36,712 bases of DNA from NCBI GenBank assembly GCA_946223375.1, contig CAMICU010000014.1, forward strand, positions 1 to 36,712, in the 5' to 3' direction. The notes under the pieces were generated by a model that searched no databases, was not told the origin of the DNA, and saw only the letters and a program-made list of their open reading frames with translations. Made by a program: the position numbers and the translations under genes. Below, in pieces: positions 22,534 to 31,885 of this stretch. The DNA comes from an uncultured Stenotrophomonas sp. (lineage in GTDB: Bacteria > Pseudomonadota > Gammaproteobacteria > Xanthomonadales > Xanthomonadaceae). How positions within the stretch are numbered: position 1 is the first letter of the stretch; every line of letters begins with the position of its first letter.

Positions 22534-24768
22534 TCACTCGCGGAACGGCAGGGTCACGTGGCTGTCGCCGTGCCACTGGATGACCAGCGGCTGGCCGGCA
22601 TCGGCCAGGGTTTCGTCGGCGGGCTCCTTGCCACTGCCGAGGTTGAGTTGAAGGTTGGGCTGCTTGAGCACGCCAACGGTGACCACGATGCGGCTGCCGG
22701 CGGGCAGGCGGCTGCCGAGCAGGCGGGTGTCATGGATCCGCACGTGGTTGCGTTGGCCGGGCTGCAGCAGGTGGCGTTCGCTGCGGTCGTCGGCCTGGCT
22801 CAGGCGCTGCAGCGCGTAGGCCAGGTCGAAGTACTGGCCTGCGGGCCCCTGCGCGTAGATGCCGATGCCGAGGTCGGCGTCGGCCTTGTTGACGGTGAAG
22901 TACAGGTCGGCGTTGAACGGACCGGCCAGTTCCAGGTCGTGCGTGAGCACCTCGCTGCGGAACACCAGCCCGGCATGCGGGTCCAGCGCGGGGTTCAACA
23001 CGTTCGGCGAAGGCTGCCAGTCGGCGTCGCTGCGGTCGCTGAAGTCCACGCGCTGGATCGCCGGTGGGCCGTTGGACGGTGCCGCATCGAGCCGGTGCGC
23101 GCCATTGGCGCCGGCGTGCAGGTAGTAGCGCTGGCTGCGCGTGGCCATGGCTTCCAGCGTGTCGGCGTGCCGCCAGGTGTCGGCGCCCATGACCTGCCAG
23201 TTGACGCGCCCGGCGAGCGGCGCGGGCTTGGCGGCACCCTTGAAGACGTGATCGAACCAGGCCAGCCGCATTGCCTGCAGGTCGATGCGGGCGCCGGGGT
23301 CGGGCGTGTAGCCCTGCACCACCGGCGGCAGCCCGGTCTGCATGGTGAAGTGTTCGTAGGGGCCGATCAGCAGGGTGTGGTCGGCGTCCGGGCGGTGCTG
23401 CAGGTGGTTGCGGAAGTAATGCAGGACGCCGATCTGCGCACCATCGAAGTAGCCGGTGGTGGCCAGGACCGGGATGTCGATGTCGGCGAACGCACTGCCC
23501 TGCGGAATCATCGCGCGCCACCAGGCGTCGTAGCGCGGGTGCTGCAGCCAGCGGCTGAACACCGGGTTGGCCGTGCCATCGATGGCGGGCCGATCGCGGT
23601 AGCGGCCACCGCCGCGGTAGGCCTGCTGGTCGAGCCGCTGCCAACGGGCGCTGTCGCCGTAGCTGGCATCGTCCAGGCTGCGATTGCTGGCCGTGTAGAA
23701 CGGCCAGGCGTACATGAAGTTGAGGAAGACGCCGCCTTCCATCGGGACATCAATGCCGGGTGCGGTTGTGGCCGAGGTGGCGATGGCCTTCAGCGCAGCC
23801 GGACGTTGCTTGAGCGCGGCCCATTGGGTGAAGCCGCTGTAGCTGCCGCCATACATGCCGACCCTGCCATCGCTCCAGCGTTGCGCGGCGATCCAGTCGA
23901 TCACCGCCACCGCGTCGTCGCCATCGTGCTCGAACGGCACGATCGCATCCGGGCTGCGGCCCTTGCCGCGGCTGTACGCCACGACCGACGCATAGCCGTG
24001 GGCGGCCATCCTGCGGGCGTCGTCCCAGGCCCAATCGTCGTTGGCGTAGACGGTGAAGGTGAGCAGTGCCGGCAGGGGAGGGGCGGCGTGGCGCGGCAGC
24101 ACCAGCAGCGCGGACACGCGCGCGCCGTCCGGGGTGGCGATCAACAGGTCGTGCTCGACCTGGTAACGGCGTGCGTCGTCGGCGGCCTGTGCCGCGGCGA
24201 ACAGGGGCTGGAAGGCGGCGTAGCTGTCGTGGACCTGCCAGGCACGTACCAGTTCGATAGCTTGGTCCAGGGCAAGGCTGCGTTTGCCGCGAGCCTGTTC
24301 GATGCGCTGGTCCAGGTCCTGGCGCATGCGCGGCAGGTAACCACCGAACGCGACGCCGGCCTGCTGCGCGCTGCGGTCGTCGAGCTCGGCGAAGCGGGCG
24401 GCGAAGGCCTGTGGCCATGCCTGCGCGAACGCTTGCCGATGCTCGGCCTGCGCTTGCCGCGCACGCGCATGGATCTCGTACTGCAGGAACAACGGCGGCT
24501 GGTTGGGTGGGTCGTTGCGCAGGCGGCGCAGCGCCTGGATGCTGGTGATGGCATCGGCATACCTGCCGGCAGCCAACTGCAGGCGGAACACCGTGCCCAG
24601 CCGCTGCTGCGCGTCGGGTGCGTCGTAGCGTGCCAATGCCTGCCGGGCCAGGGCCGGTACGGTCGCATCGAGGCGCTGCTCCCAGCCAGCCGGCAGTGCA
24701 ATGTCGTCGTTGGCTGCGTAGGCCGAGGCCGCGAACAGCATCAGCAGCAACGTGAGCAGGCTGCGCAT
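22534..24768 (-). CDS. Secreted CocE/NonD-family alpha/beta hydrolase (X-Pro dipeptidyl-peptidase-like)
   Basis: 744 residues from the ATG at 24768. Signal peptide ending at AYA-AN (about residue 18). An Ala/Arg-rich helical region of about 180 residues comes first and is not part of the usual fold. The S15-type hydrolase domain has GMYGGSYSGFTQW with the nucleophile serine in G-x-S-x-G, a probable Asp in GYFDGAQIG and His in GPYEHFT. The C-terminal ~230 residues form the beta-rich PepX C-terminal domain. Family members cleave X-Pro peptides, cocaine esters or glutaryl-acylases; the substrate here is not known. It is separated from the hut genes by a terminator. Confidence 0.88.
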   Translation of the reverse strand: MRSLLTLLLMLFAASAYAANDDIALPAGWEQRLDATVPALARQALARYDAPDAQQRLGTVFRLQLAAGRYADAITSIQALRRLRNDPPNQPPLFLQYEIHARARQAQAEHRQAFAQAWPQAFAARFAELDDRSAQQAGVAFGGYLPRMRQDLDQRIEQARGKRSLALDQAIELVRAWQVHDSYAAFQPLFAAAQAADDARRYQVEHDLLIATPDGARVSALLVLPRHAAPPLPALLTFTVYANDDWAWDDARRMAAHGYASVVAYSRGKGRSPDAIVPFEHDGDDAVAVIDWIAAQRWSDGRVGMYGGSYSGFTQWAALKQRPAALKAIATSATTAPGIDVPMEGGVFLNFMYAWPFYTASNRSLDDASYGDSARWQRLDQQAYRGGGRYRDRPAIDGTANPVFSRWLQHPRYDAWWRAMIPQGSAFADIDIPVLATTGYFDGAQIGVLHYFRNHLQHRPDADHTLLIGPYEHFTMQTGLPPVVQGYTPDPGARIDLQAMRLAWFDHVFKGAAKPAPLAGRVNWQVMGADTWRHADTLEAMATRSQRYYLHAGANGAHRLDAAPSNGPPAIQRVDFSDRSDADWQPSPNVLNPALDPHAGLVFRSEVLTHDLELAGPFNADLYFTVNKADADLGIGIYAQGPAGQYFDLAYALQRLSQADDRSERHLLQPGQRNHVRIHDTRLLGSRLPAGSRIVVTVGVLKQPNLQLNLGSGKEPADETLADAGQPLVIQWHGDSHVTLPFRE

Positions 24769-24840
24769 GGTGTTTACCCGACGAAGGTGCTGCTTGATAG
24801 CACATCGACCGACGACGCGCCCGTGCGTAATCGCGGCCGG

Positions 24841-24874
24841 AAAAAGATACCCCCTCCCGTGGAGGGGAGGGGGC
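24841..24874 (-). terminator. Rho-independent terminator of the hut operon
   Basis: On the minus strand, a 9-bp stem (plus strand CCCCCTCCC at 24850-24858 with 24865-24873) with a 6-base loop is followed by TATCTTTTT. It lies about 37 bases past the hutU stop and before the hydrolase gene. Confidence 0.88.
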
Positions 24875-24910
24875 ATGGCTTCCATCATCACCGAGGTGAA
24901 GGTGTGGCGA

Positions 24911-26578
24911 TCAACCGAGGATGCCCGGCAGGTCCAGGCCCTTCTCGCGGGCGCAGTCCAGCGCGATGTCGTAGCCGGCGTCGGCATGGCGCATGACGCC
25001 GGTACCGGGGTCGTTCCACAGCACGCGGGCGATGCGCTGGTCGGCGGCCTCGCTGCCGTCACAGACGATGACCACGCCGGAGTGCTGCGAGTAGCCCATG
25101 CCCACGCCACCGCCGTGGTGCAGGCTGACCCAGGTGGCGCCGCCGGCGACGTTGAGCATGGCGTTGAGCAGCGGCCAGTCGGAGACCGCATCCGAACCGT
25201 CCTTCATCGACTCGGTCTCGCGGTTGGGCGAGGCCACGCTGCCCGAATCCAGATGATCGCGGCCGATCACCACCGGTGCCTTCAGCTCGCCGTTGCGGAC
25301 CATCTCGTTGAAGGCCAGGCCCAGCGTGTGGCGCAGGCCCAGCCCGACCCAGCAGATACGCGCCGGCAGGCCCTGGAAGGCGATGCGCTCACGCGCCATG
25401 TCCAGCCAGCGGTGCAGGTGCGGGTCGTCGGCGATGATCTCCTTGACCTTGGCGTCGGTCTTGTAGATGTCCTCCGGGTCGCCACTCAGCGCCACCCAGC
25501 GGAACGGGCCAACGCCGCGGCAGAACAGCGGACGCACGTAGGCCGGCACGAAGCCGGGGAAGTCGAAGGCGTTCTTCAGGCCTTCGTCGAAGGCCATCTG
25601 GCGGATGTTGTTGCCGTAGTCGACGGTCGGAATGCCGGCGGCATGGAAGGCCAGCATCGCTTCCACGTGCACGCGCATGGCGGCCTTGGCGGCGTCGCGT
25701 ACCTTTTCCGGGTTGGCCTGCTGCTCGGCCAGCCATTGCTCCACGCTCCAGCCGATCGGCAGGTAGCCGTGCACCGGATCGTGTGCGCTGGTCTGGTCGG
25801 TGACGCAGTCCGGGCGCACGCCACGACGGACCAGCTCCGGCAGGATCTCGGCGGCGTTGCCGAGCAGGGCGATGGACTTGGCTTCGCCGGCAGCCGTGTA
25901 CTTGGTGATGCGCGCCAGCGCGTCGTCGATGTCGCTGGCCTGCTCGTCGACGTAACGGGTGCGCAGGCGGAAGTCGATGCTGCTCTGGCGGCACTCGATG
26001 GTCAGGCTGCTGGCGCCGGCCAGTGACGCGGCCAGCGGCTGCGCGCCGCCCATGCCACCGAGACCGGCGGTGAGGATCCACTTGCCGCGCAGGCTGCCGC
26101 CATAGTGCTGGCGGCCCATTTCCACGAAGGTCTCATAGGTGCCCTGCACGATGCCCTGGCTGCCGATGTAGATCCAGCTGCCGGCGGTCATCTGCCCGTA
26201 CATCATCAAGCCCTTCCTATCGAGCTCGTTGAAGTGCTCCCAGTTGGCCCAGTGCGGTACCAGATTGGAGTTGGCGATCAGCACGCGCGGTGCATCCGGG
26301 TGCGTGGGGAACACGCCGACCGGCTTGCCCGACTGCACCAGCAGGGTCTGGTTGTCGTCCAGGCGCTTGAGCGTTTCCAGGATCCTGTCGTAGCTCTCCC
26401 AGTCGCGCGCCGCACGCCCGATGCCGCCGTACACGACCAGCGAGGTCGGGTCCTCGGCCACTTCGGCGTCGAGGTTGTTCTGCAGCATGCGGAACGGGGC
26501 CTCGGTCTGCCAGGACTTGCAGTTGAGCGTGTTGCCGCGCGGTGCGCGCGGGTTGCGGGAGGGGTCGTGACGGGTCAT
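24911..26578 (-). CDS. hutU: Urocanate hydratase
   Basis: 555 residues, the normal urocanase length. Opens NPRAPRGNTLNCKSW. The NAD-binding glycine motif is GLGGMGGAQPLA near residue 175. Other family blocks seen are YGNNIRQMA, GLPARICWVGLG (the region of the catalytic Cys) and GRDHLDSGSVASPNRETE. It converts urocanate to 4-imidazolone-5-propionate with tightly bound NAD+, in the cytoplasm. The ATG overlaps the hutG stop (ATGA), so the two are translationally coupled. GGAGAAA is the ribosome site. Confidence 0.97.
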   Translation of the reverse strand: MTRHDPSRNPRAPRGNTLNCKSWQTEAPFRMLQNNLDAEVAEDPTSLVVYGGIGRAARDWESYDRILETLKRLDDNQTLLVQSGKPVGVFPTHPDAPRVLIANSNLVPHWANWEHFNELDRKGLMMYGQMTAGSWIYIGSQGIVQGTYETFVEMGRQHYGGSLRGKWILTAGLGGMGGAQPLAASLAGASSLTIECRQSSIDFRLRTRYVDEQASDIDDALARITKYTAAGEAKSIALLGNAAEILPELVRRGVRPDCVTDQTSAHDPVHGYLPIGWSVEQWLAEQQANPEKVRDAAKAAMRVHVEAMLAFHAAGIPTVDYGNNIRQMAFDEGLKNAFDFPGFVPAYVRPLFCRGVGPFRWVALSGDPEDIYKTDAKVKEIIADDPHLHRWLDMARERIAFQGLPARICWVGLGLRHTLGLAFNEMVRNGELKAPVVIGRDHLDSGSVASPNRETESMKDGSDAVSDWPLLNAMLNVAGGATWVSLHHGGGVGMGYSQHSGVVIVCDGSEAADQRIARVLWNDPGTGVMRHADAGYDIALDCAREKGLDLPGILG

Positions 26579-27429
26579 GCGTTTCTCCGGGTAGCGAATT
26601 CCAGACAGGCGCCCAGCACCTGCTGCAGGGTGTTGCGCACGGGCGCGGCGTGTTCGGGGTCGTAGGGCGTGGGCCAGCTGTGCGGGTCGACGTCGGCGGG
26701 TGCTGGCTCGTGCATATAGCCACGGCAGCCCAGCTCCATCTGCAGCGTGTGCACGCCGGCGGCGATGTCGCTGTAGTGGCGGGTGATCCAGCCGCCCTTG
26801 AAGCGGCCGTTGCGCACGTGGCTCATGCCACTCAGTGCGCATAGGTTCTCCACCACATCGGTGAGCGCGTTGTCGCAGGAGGTGTCCGGCGCACCACTGG
26901 GGCCGGCGCTGCCGATGTTGAACTGCGGCAGTTCACCATCGAACAGATGGGGAATCAGCGAGCGGATCGAATGTGCGTCATAGATGACGACCGTGTCATG
27001 CCGGGCGCGCAGGCGTGCGATCTCCGCGGCCAGCGCTGCGTGATAGGGGTCGAACCAGGTCTGGCGGCGGCGCTTGATCTCGGCATCGTCCGGTGCGTGG
27101 CCATCGCGGTACAGCGGCTGGTTGTCGAAGGTGGTGGTCGGACACAGCCCGGTGGTGTTCTGGCCCGGGTACAGCGAGGCCCCGGAGGGATCGCGGTTGA
27201 CATCGATCACCGAGCGCGAGATCGCGGTGCGGACCGTGGTCGCGCCGAGCTCAGCGGCGGCGAACGCATACAGTTCGTGGACCCACCAGTCGGCGTCACG
27301 GCGGGCCAGCCACGGCGAGACGAAGTGGCCGACCAGTGCGTCGGGCAGCTCGGTGCCGGTGTGCGGGAAGCTGACGATCAACGGGGCATCGCCGCGGTGG
27401 ATCTGCAGCCAGTCAGGCGAGTGGGTCAT
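26575..27429 (-). CDS. hutG: N-formylglutamate deformylase
   Basis: 284 residues. SFPHTGTELP, DVNRDPSGASLYPGQ, VVIYDAHSIRS and RFKGGWITRHYS are the blocks of the N-formylglutamate amidohydrolase family. It is not the arginase-like formimidoylglutamase that shares the name hutG in some species. It makes glutamate and formate from N-formylglutamate, the last step here. ATG at 27429 chosen over the frame start at 27453, with TGGAG just upstream. Confidence 0.95.
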   Translation of the reverse strand: MTHSPDWLQIHRGDAPLIVSFPHTGTELPDALVGHFVSPWLARRDADWWVHELYAFAAAELGATTVRTAISRSVIDVNRDPSGASLYPGQNTTGLCPTTTFDNQPLYRDGHAPDDAEIKRRRQTWFDPYHAALAAEIARLRARHDTVVIYDAHSIRSLIPHLFDGELPQFNIGSAGPSGAPDTSCDNALTDVVENLCALSGMSHVRNGRFKGGWITRHYSDIAAGVHTLQMELGCRGYMHEPAPADVDPHSWPTPYDPEHAAPVRNTLQQVLGACLEFATRRNA

Positions 27430-27527
27430 GGTGGACTCCAGAAGGCAGGGCATGACGGTGAGGCGTGTGGGAGTGCGTGATCGCTTCTGCCGTGTGCCGG
27501 AGAAGATGTGCGGGCGGCGGATGGCGG

Positions 27528-27615
27528 GCGCTTTCCGCTGGGAAGCGGAAGCGCGCGCTCATCCGGCGCTGCGCGCCACCTGCTCCCGCGTGCGGGAGAA
27601 GGCAGGGATTGGCCA
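27528..27615. repeat. REP-like palindromic intergenic element within the hut operon
   Basis: Inside the 217-base hutH-hutG gap are a near-perfect hairpin (GCGCTTTCCGCT with AGCGGAAGCGC, 27528-27554) and a perfect one (CTCCCGC-GT-GCGGGAG, 27583-27598) around GCTCATCCGGCGCTGCGCGCC. The second part recalls repeated intergenic palindromes common in high-GC proteobacteria. Copy number cannot be seen from this window. Confidence 0.5.
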
Positions 27616-27646
27616 TGTGCGTCCAAAGCTGCATGTGCGGGCCGGA

Positions 27647-29191
27647 TCAGTTGTCCGTCACGTCCACGCCGGGCAGCGCCATGCCCAGGTTCTCCACCAG
27701 CGCGCCGCTGCGCACCAGCGCGGTGGCGGCGACCATGTCCGGGTGGAAGTAGCGGTCGTCCTGCAGCGTCGGCACCTGCGCACGCAGCGCCGCGCGCACG
27801 CCTTCCAGTGCGTCGCTCGAACGCAGCGGCGCATGGAAGTCGCAACCCTGGCCGGCGGCCAGCAGTTCGATGCCGATCACGTTGGCGGCGTTCTCGGCCA
27901 TCGCGATCAGACGGCGTGCGCCATGTGCGGCCATCGAGACATGGTCTTCCTGGTTGGCCGAGGTCGGGATCGAGTCGACGCTGGCCGGGTAGGCACGCTG
28001 CTTGTTCTCCGACACCAGTGCGGCGGCGGTCACCTGCGGGATCATGAAGCCCGAGTTCAGGCCCGGTTTGGGGGTCAGGAACGCCGGCAGGCCACTCAAT
28101 GCCGGATCGACCAGCATCGCGGTACGGCGTTCGCTGATCGAACCGATCTCGCAGATCGCCATCGCCAGCATGTCGGCGGCGAAGGCCACCGGCTCGGCAT
28201 GGAAGTTGCCGCCGCTCAGCGCCTCGCCGGTGTCGGTGAACACCAGCGGATTGTCGGACACGCCATTGGCCTCGATCTCCAGCGTGGTCGCGGCCTGACG
28301 GATCACATCCAGCGCCGCGCCCATCACCTGCGGCTGGCAGCGCAGGCAGTACGGGTCCTGCACGCGCACGTCGTTGTCACGGTGCGATTCGCGGATGGCC
28401 GAGCCCCGCATCAATGCACCCAGCACCGCGGCGGTGGCGATCTGCCCGCGCTGGCCGCGGATGCGGTGGATGCGCGGGTCGAACGGCGTGTCCGAGCCCT
28501 TGGCCGCTTCCACCGACAACGCGCCGGTGACCAGAGCGGCCTGGAACACCGTCTCGATCTCGAACAGGCCGGCCAGCGCGTAGGCGGTGGAATACTGGGT
28601 GCCGTTGAGCAGCGCCAGGCCTTCCTTCGCGCCCAGCACCAGCGGTGCCAGCCCGCTCTGCTGCAATGCCTGCACGGCGCTCATGCGCACGCCGCCGACG
28701 AAGGCCTCGCCGACGCCGATCATCACGCTGGCCAGGTGCGATAGCGGTGCCAGGTCGCCGGACGCGCCGACCGAGCCCTGGCACGGCACCACCGGTACCA
28801 CGTCCTTCTGCAGCATCGCTTCCAGCAGTGCCAGCGTCTGCGGGCGGATGCCCGAAGCGCCCTGGGCCAGGCTGGTCAGCTTCAGCGCCATCATCAGCCG
28901 CACCACATTGGCCGGCATCGGTTCGCCGACGCCGGCGGCATGCGAGAGCACGATGTTCCGCTGCAGCGTTTCCAGGTCCTCACGCTCGATGCGAACGCTG
29001 GCCAGCTTGCCGAAGCCGGTATTGATGCCATACACCGGCGCGCCCTTGGCGACGATGGCTTCGACGACCTGCGCGCTGCGCAGTACTGCGGCCTGCGCCG
29101 AGGCATCCAGCTGCACGCTGGCGCCGCGGTAGATCTGCCGCCACTGCGACAACGGGACATGGCCGGGGAGAAGAGTGAGGGTGGTGCTCAT
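27647..29191 (-). CDS. hutH: Histidine ammonia-lyase
   Basis: 514 residues. The Ala-Ser-Gly triad at 143-145 (SVGASGDLAPLSH) cyclises to the MIO electrophile. Other family blocks: YGINTGFGKLA, NGTQYSTAYAL, VQDPYCLRCQPQV, NGVSDNPL and SIPTSANQEDHVSM. It removes ammonia from histidine to give urocanate, the first step. A much longer open frame upstream covers hutI out of frame and is not used; the ATG at 29191 has TGGAG about 8 bases upstream. It lies 23 bases after the hutI stop. Confidence 0.97.
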   Translation of the reverse strand: MSTTLTLLPGHVPLSQWRQIYRGASVQLDASAQAAVLRSAQVVEAIVAKGAPVYGINTGFGKLASVRIEREDLETLQRNIVLSHAAGVGEPMPANVVRLMMALKLTSLAQGASGIRPQTLALLEAMLQKDVVPVVPCQGSVGASGDLAPLSHLASVMIGVGEAFVGGVRMSAVQALQQSGLAPLVLGAKEGLALLNGTQYSTAYALAGLFEIETVFQAALVTGALSVEAAKGSDTPFDPRIHRIRGQRGQIATAAVLGALMRGSAIRESHRDNDVRVQDPYCLRCQPQVMGAALDVIRQAATTLEIEANGVSDNPLVFTDTGEALSGGNFHAEPVAFAADMLAMAICEIGSISERRTAMLVDPALSGLPAFLTPKPGLNSGFMIPQVTAAALVSENKQRAYPASVDSIPTSANQEDHVSMAAHGARRLIAMAENAANVIGIELLAAGQGCDFHAPLRSSDALEGVRAALRAQVPTLQDDRYFHPDMVAATALVRSGALVENLGMALPGVDVTDN

Positions 29192-29214
29192 AGGTGCTCC
29201 AGTGGTGCGGTGTT

Positions 29215-30420
29215 TCAGGCGGGCTGCCCGCGCCAGACGCGGGCATGCAGTGGATTGAAGCCGATGCGGTAGACCAGGTCGGCCGGGGCGTCGATGTCCC
29301 AGATCGCCAGGTCGCATTCCAGGCCGGCGGCGAGCCTGCCGACGCGGTCGGCACGGCCCAGCGCGCGGGCCGCTTCGCGGGTGAAACCGGCAATGCATTC
29401 GTCCACGGTCAGGCGGAACAGGGTCGCGCCCATGTTCATCGTCAGCAGCGGGCTGGTCAGCGGCGAGGTGCCGGGATTGCTGTCGGTGGCCAGGGCGAGC
29501 GGCACCCCGGCATCGCGCAGCTTCTGGATCGGCGGCAGCACCGTTTCGCGGGTGAAGTAGAACGCGCCGGGCAGCAGTACGGCGACCGTGTCGGCCGCGC
29601 GCATCGCCGCGATGCCGGCGTCGTCGAGATGTTCGATATGGTCGGCGGACAGCGCGCCGTGGCGGGCGGCCAGTTCGGCGCCGTGCTGGTTGGACAGCTG
29701 CTCGGCGTGGATCTTGATCGCCAGCCCGTGGGCGAGCGCGGCCTCGAACACCTGCTGCGCCTGCGCCGGCGAGAACGCGATGTTCTCGCAGAAGATGTCC
29801 ACGGCCTCGGCCAGGCCCTCGGCGGCGATGGCCGGGATCATCACCGCGCACACCTCGTTGATGTAGGCCTGCGCCTCGTGCCCGGGCGGTACCGCATGCG
29901 CACCGAGGAATGTCGGTGCGACCTCGACCCGGCGCAGCGCGCCCAGTTCACGGGCGACGCGCAGCTGCTTGCGCTCGTCGGCCAGGCTCAGGCCATAGCC
30001 GGACTTGATCTCCACGGTGGTGACGCCCTCGGCCAGCAGCGCGTCCAGGCGCGGCAGCGTGGCCTGGATCAGCGCGGCGTCATCGGCCGCGCGGGTGGCG
30101 CGTACGGTGGAGACGATGCCGCCACCGGCGCGGGCGATGTCGGCATAGCTCACGCCCTGCAGGCGCTGCTCGAACTCGCCGGCGCGGTTGCCGGCGTAGA
30201 CCAGGTGGGTGTGGCAGTCGATCAGGCCGGGGCTGATCCAGCGGCCCGCGCAGTCGATGCGCTGGCCCGCTTCGAAGGCGGGTGCGGCGTCGGCCGGGCC
30301 GGCGTGGACGATGCGGCCATCGACGCTGGCGACCACGCCATCGCGGACGATTCCCAGTCCGCCGCTGGCATCGTCCAGGGTCATCAGGTGGGCGTTGTGC
30401 CAGAGTATGTCGCAGCGCAT
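29215..30420 (-). CDS. hutI: Imidazolonepropionase
   Basis: 401 residues of the amidohydrolase superfamily. Metal site CHTHLVYAGNR (H70, H72), then IKSGYGLS, APTFLGAHAVP, IHAEQLSNQ, ADHIEHLDD, ATDSNPGTSP. It hydrolyses imidazolonepropionate to N-formiminoglutamate. It is the first gene of the minus-strand hut operon and its ATG at 30420 is 21 bases from the HutC-type operator. Confidence 0.97.
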   Translation of the reverse strand: MRCDILWHNAHLMTLDDASGGLGIVRDGVVASVDGRIVHAGPADAAPAFEAGQRIDCAGRWISPGLIDCHTHLVYAGNRAGEFEQRLQGVSYADIARAGGGIVSTVRATRAADDAALIQATLPRLDALLAEGVTTVEIKSGYGLSLADERKQLRVARELGALRRVEVAPTFLGAHAVPPGHEAQAYINEVCAVMIPAIAAEGLAEAVDIFCENIAFSPAQAQQVFEAALAHGLAIKIHAEQLSNQHGAELAARHGALSADHIEHLDDAGIAAMRAADTVAVLLPGAFYFTRETVLPPIQKLRDAGVPLALATDSNPGTSPLTSPLLTMNMGATLFRLTVDECIAGFTREAARALGRADRVGRLAAGLECDLAIWDIDAPADLVYRIGFNPLHARVWRGQPA

Positions 30421-30440
30421 GTGGACGCTTTCCCGTGAAT

Positions 30441-30452
30441 TTGTATATACAA
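30441..30452. promoter_or_regulatory. HutC-type operator in the divergent hut promoter
   Basis: Perfect 12-bp palindrome TTGTATATACAA, containing TGTA-N2-TACA, the core reported for HutC in Pseudomonas. It sits centrally in the 61-base gap between hutI and hutF and overlaps the best -10-like sequence (TATATA or TACAAT), so binding would block both directions. Urocanate is the known inducer of HutC in this family. Confidence 0.85.
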
Positions 30453-30481
30453 TAACGACGGAAAACGGAGAGTGTCCAGTG

Positions 30482-31852
30482 ATGTCTGACAACACCAGCA
30501 AATCGGTTCGTTTCCATGCCGCGCGGGCGCTGTTGCCCGGCGGCTGGGCGCGGGATGTGCGCATCGACAGCATCGACGGGCGGATCAGCACGGTCACGCC
30601 CGGCGCGCCGCGCACGGACGGTGACCGGCGGCTGGGCACGGTGGTAGCGGGCCTGGGCAACCTGCACAGCCATGCCTTCCAGCGCGCGATGGCGGGGCTG
30701 ACGGAGGTCGGGGGGCGCTCCGGCGACAGCTTCTGGAGCTGGCGCGAACTGATGTACCGCTTCCTCGATCGCCTCACTCCGGACGATCTGCAGGCGGTCG
30801 CCGCCCAGGCCTACATGGAGATGCTGGAAAGCGGCTTCACCCGCGTGGGCGAGTTCCATTACCTGCACCACAGCCAGGACGGCAGCCGTTACGCGGACCC
30901 GGCCGAGATGTCCGCGCGCATCGCCGCCGCCGCCGCCGAGACCGGATTGGGGCTGACCCTGCTGCCGGTGTTCTACGCGCACAGCGATTTCGGTGGCGCC
31001 GCGCCGACGCCGGGCCAGCGGCGCTTCCTGCATGACATCGACGGCTTTGCCGCGCTGCTCGGGCATTGCCGCAAGGCCCTGTCGGGCCTGCCCGATGCGG
31101 TGCTGGGGTTGGCGCCGCACAGCCTGCGCGCGTGCACCCCGGAGCAGCTGGGCGCATTGGCGGCGATGGCGCCGGGGCCCATCCATATCCATATCGCCGA
31201 GCAGACCCGTGAAGTGGACGCCTGCCTGGCCTGGAGCGGGCAACGCCCGGTGGAATGGCTGCATGCGCACGCGCCGGTCGATCCGCGCTGGTGCCTGGTG
31301 CATGCCACCCACGTCAGTCCGCACGAAGTGCGGTTGATGGCCGACAGTGGCGCGGTCGTCGGGCTGTGCCCGATCACCGAGGCCAATCTGGGCGATGGGC
31401 TGTTCCCGATGCGGGGCTTCATCGAGGCCGGCGGCCGGTTCGGCGTGGGCTCGGACTCCAACGTGCTGATCGATGCGGCCGAGGAACTGCGGCTGCTCGA
31501 GTATGGCCAGCGCCTGGCGCTGCGCGGCCGCAATGTGCTTTCACCGGACGCGCTTTCCAGCGGCCGTTGGCTGTACCAGCAGGCCGGCGACGGTGCCGCG
31601 CAGGTGCTGGGCGTGCGTCCGGGCCTGGCGGTGGGCGCGCCGGCGGACCTGCTGGAGCTGGATGTCGATCATCCTTCCCTGCACGGGCGCGAAGGGGATG
31701 CCTTGCTTGACAGTTGGCTGTTCGCCGCACGTAATGGCGCACTCCGCAGCGTCTGGCGCAATGGGCGCGAGCTGGTCCGCGATGGCCGGCACGTGAACCG
31801 CGAGGCGATCACCGCGCGCTACCGCACCGCACTTGGCCGGATACTGGCCTGA
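30482..31852 (+). CDS. hutF: Formimidoylglutamate deiminase
   Basis: 456 residues, amidohydrolase superfamily. Metal-ligand site NLHSHAFQRAM (H62, H64), then GLAPHSLRA, HIHIAEQTREV, VHATHVS and VGSDSNVLIDA. It deaminates N-formiminoglutamate to N-formylglutamate, the substrate of HutG, so its presence shows the five-step route. GGAG at 30467-30470 is 11 bases from the ATG, a little far. The frame is open upstream through hutI on the other strand, which is not coding here. hutC follows 33 bases later. Confidence 0.96.
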   Translation: MSDNTSKSVRFHAARALLPGGWARDVRIDSIDGRISTVTPGAPRTDGDRRLGTVVAGLGNLHSHAFQRAMAGLTEVGGRSGDSFWSWRELMYRFLDRLTPDDLQAVAAQAYMEMLESGFTRVGEFHYLHHSQDGSRYADPAEMSARIAAAAAETGLGLTLLPVFYAHSDFGGAAPTPGQRRFLHDIDGFAALLGHCRKALSGLPDAVLGLAPHSLRACTPEQLGALAAMAPGPIHIHIAEQTREVDACLAWSGQRPVEWLHAHAPVDPRWCLVHATHVSPHEVRLMADSGAVVGLCPITEANLGDGLFPMRGFIEAGGRFGVGSDSNVLIDAAEELRLLEYGQRLALRGRNVLSPDALSSGRWLYQQAGDGAAQVLGVRPGLAVGAPADLLELDVDHPSLHGREGDALLDSWLFAARNGALRSVWRNGRELVRDGRHVNREAITARYRTALGRILA

Positions 31853-31885
31853 CGCCCCCGGCGCTGCCCACCCCAGGAATCCCGA

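Noticed and set aside
22558..24996. 812-codon plus-strand frame opposite the hydrolase
   Set aside because: Shadow of the CocE-like gene, with low-complexity Gly/Val/Arg composition.
24769..25191. N-terminal extension of the hydrolase frame up to 25191
   Set aside because: It would run through the hut terminator and the end of hutU, and lacks a ribosome site; the ATG at 24768 starts a proper signal peptide.
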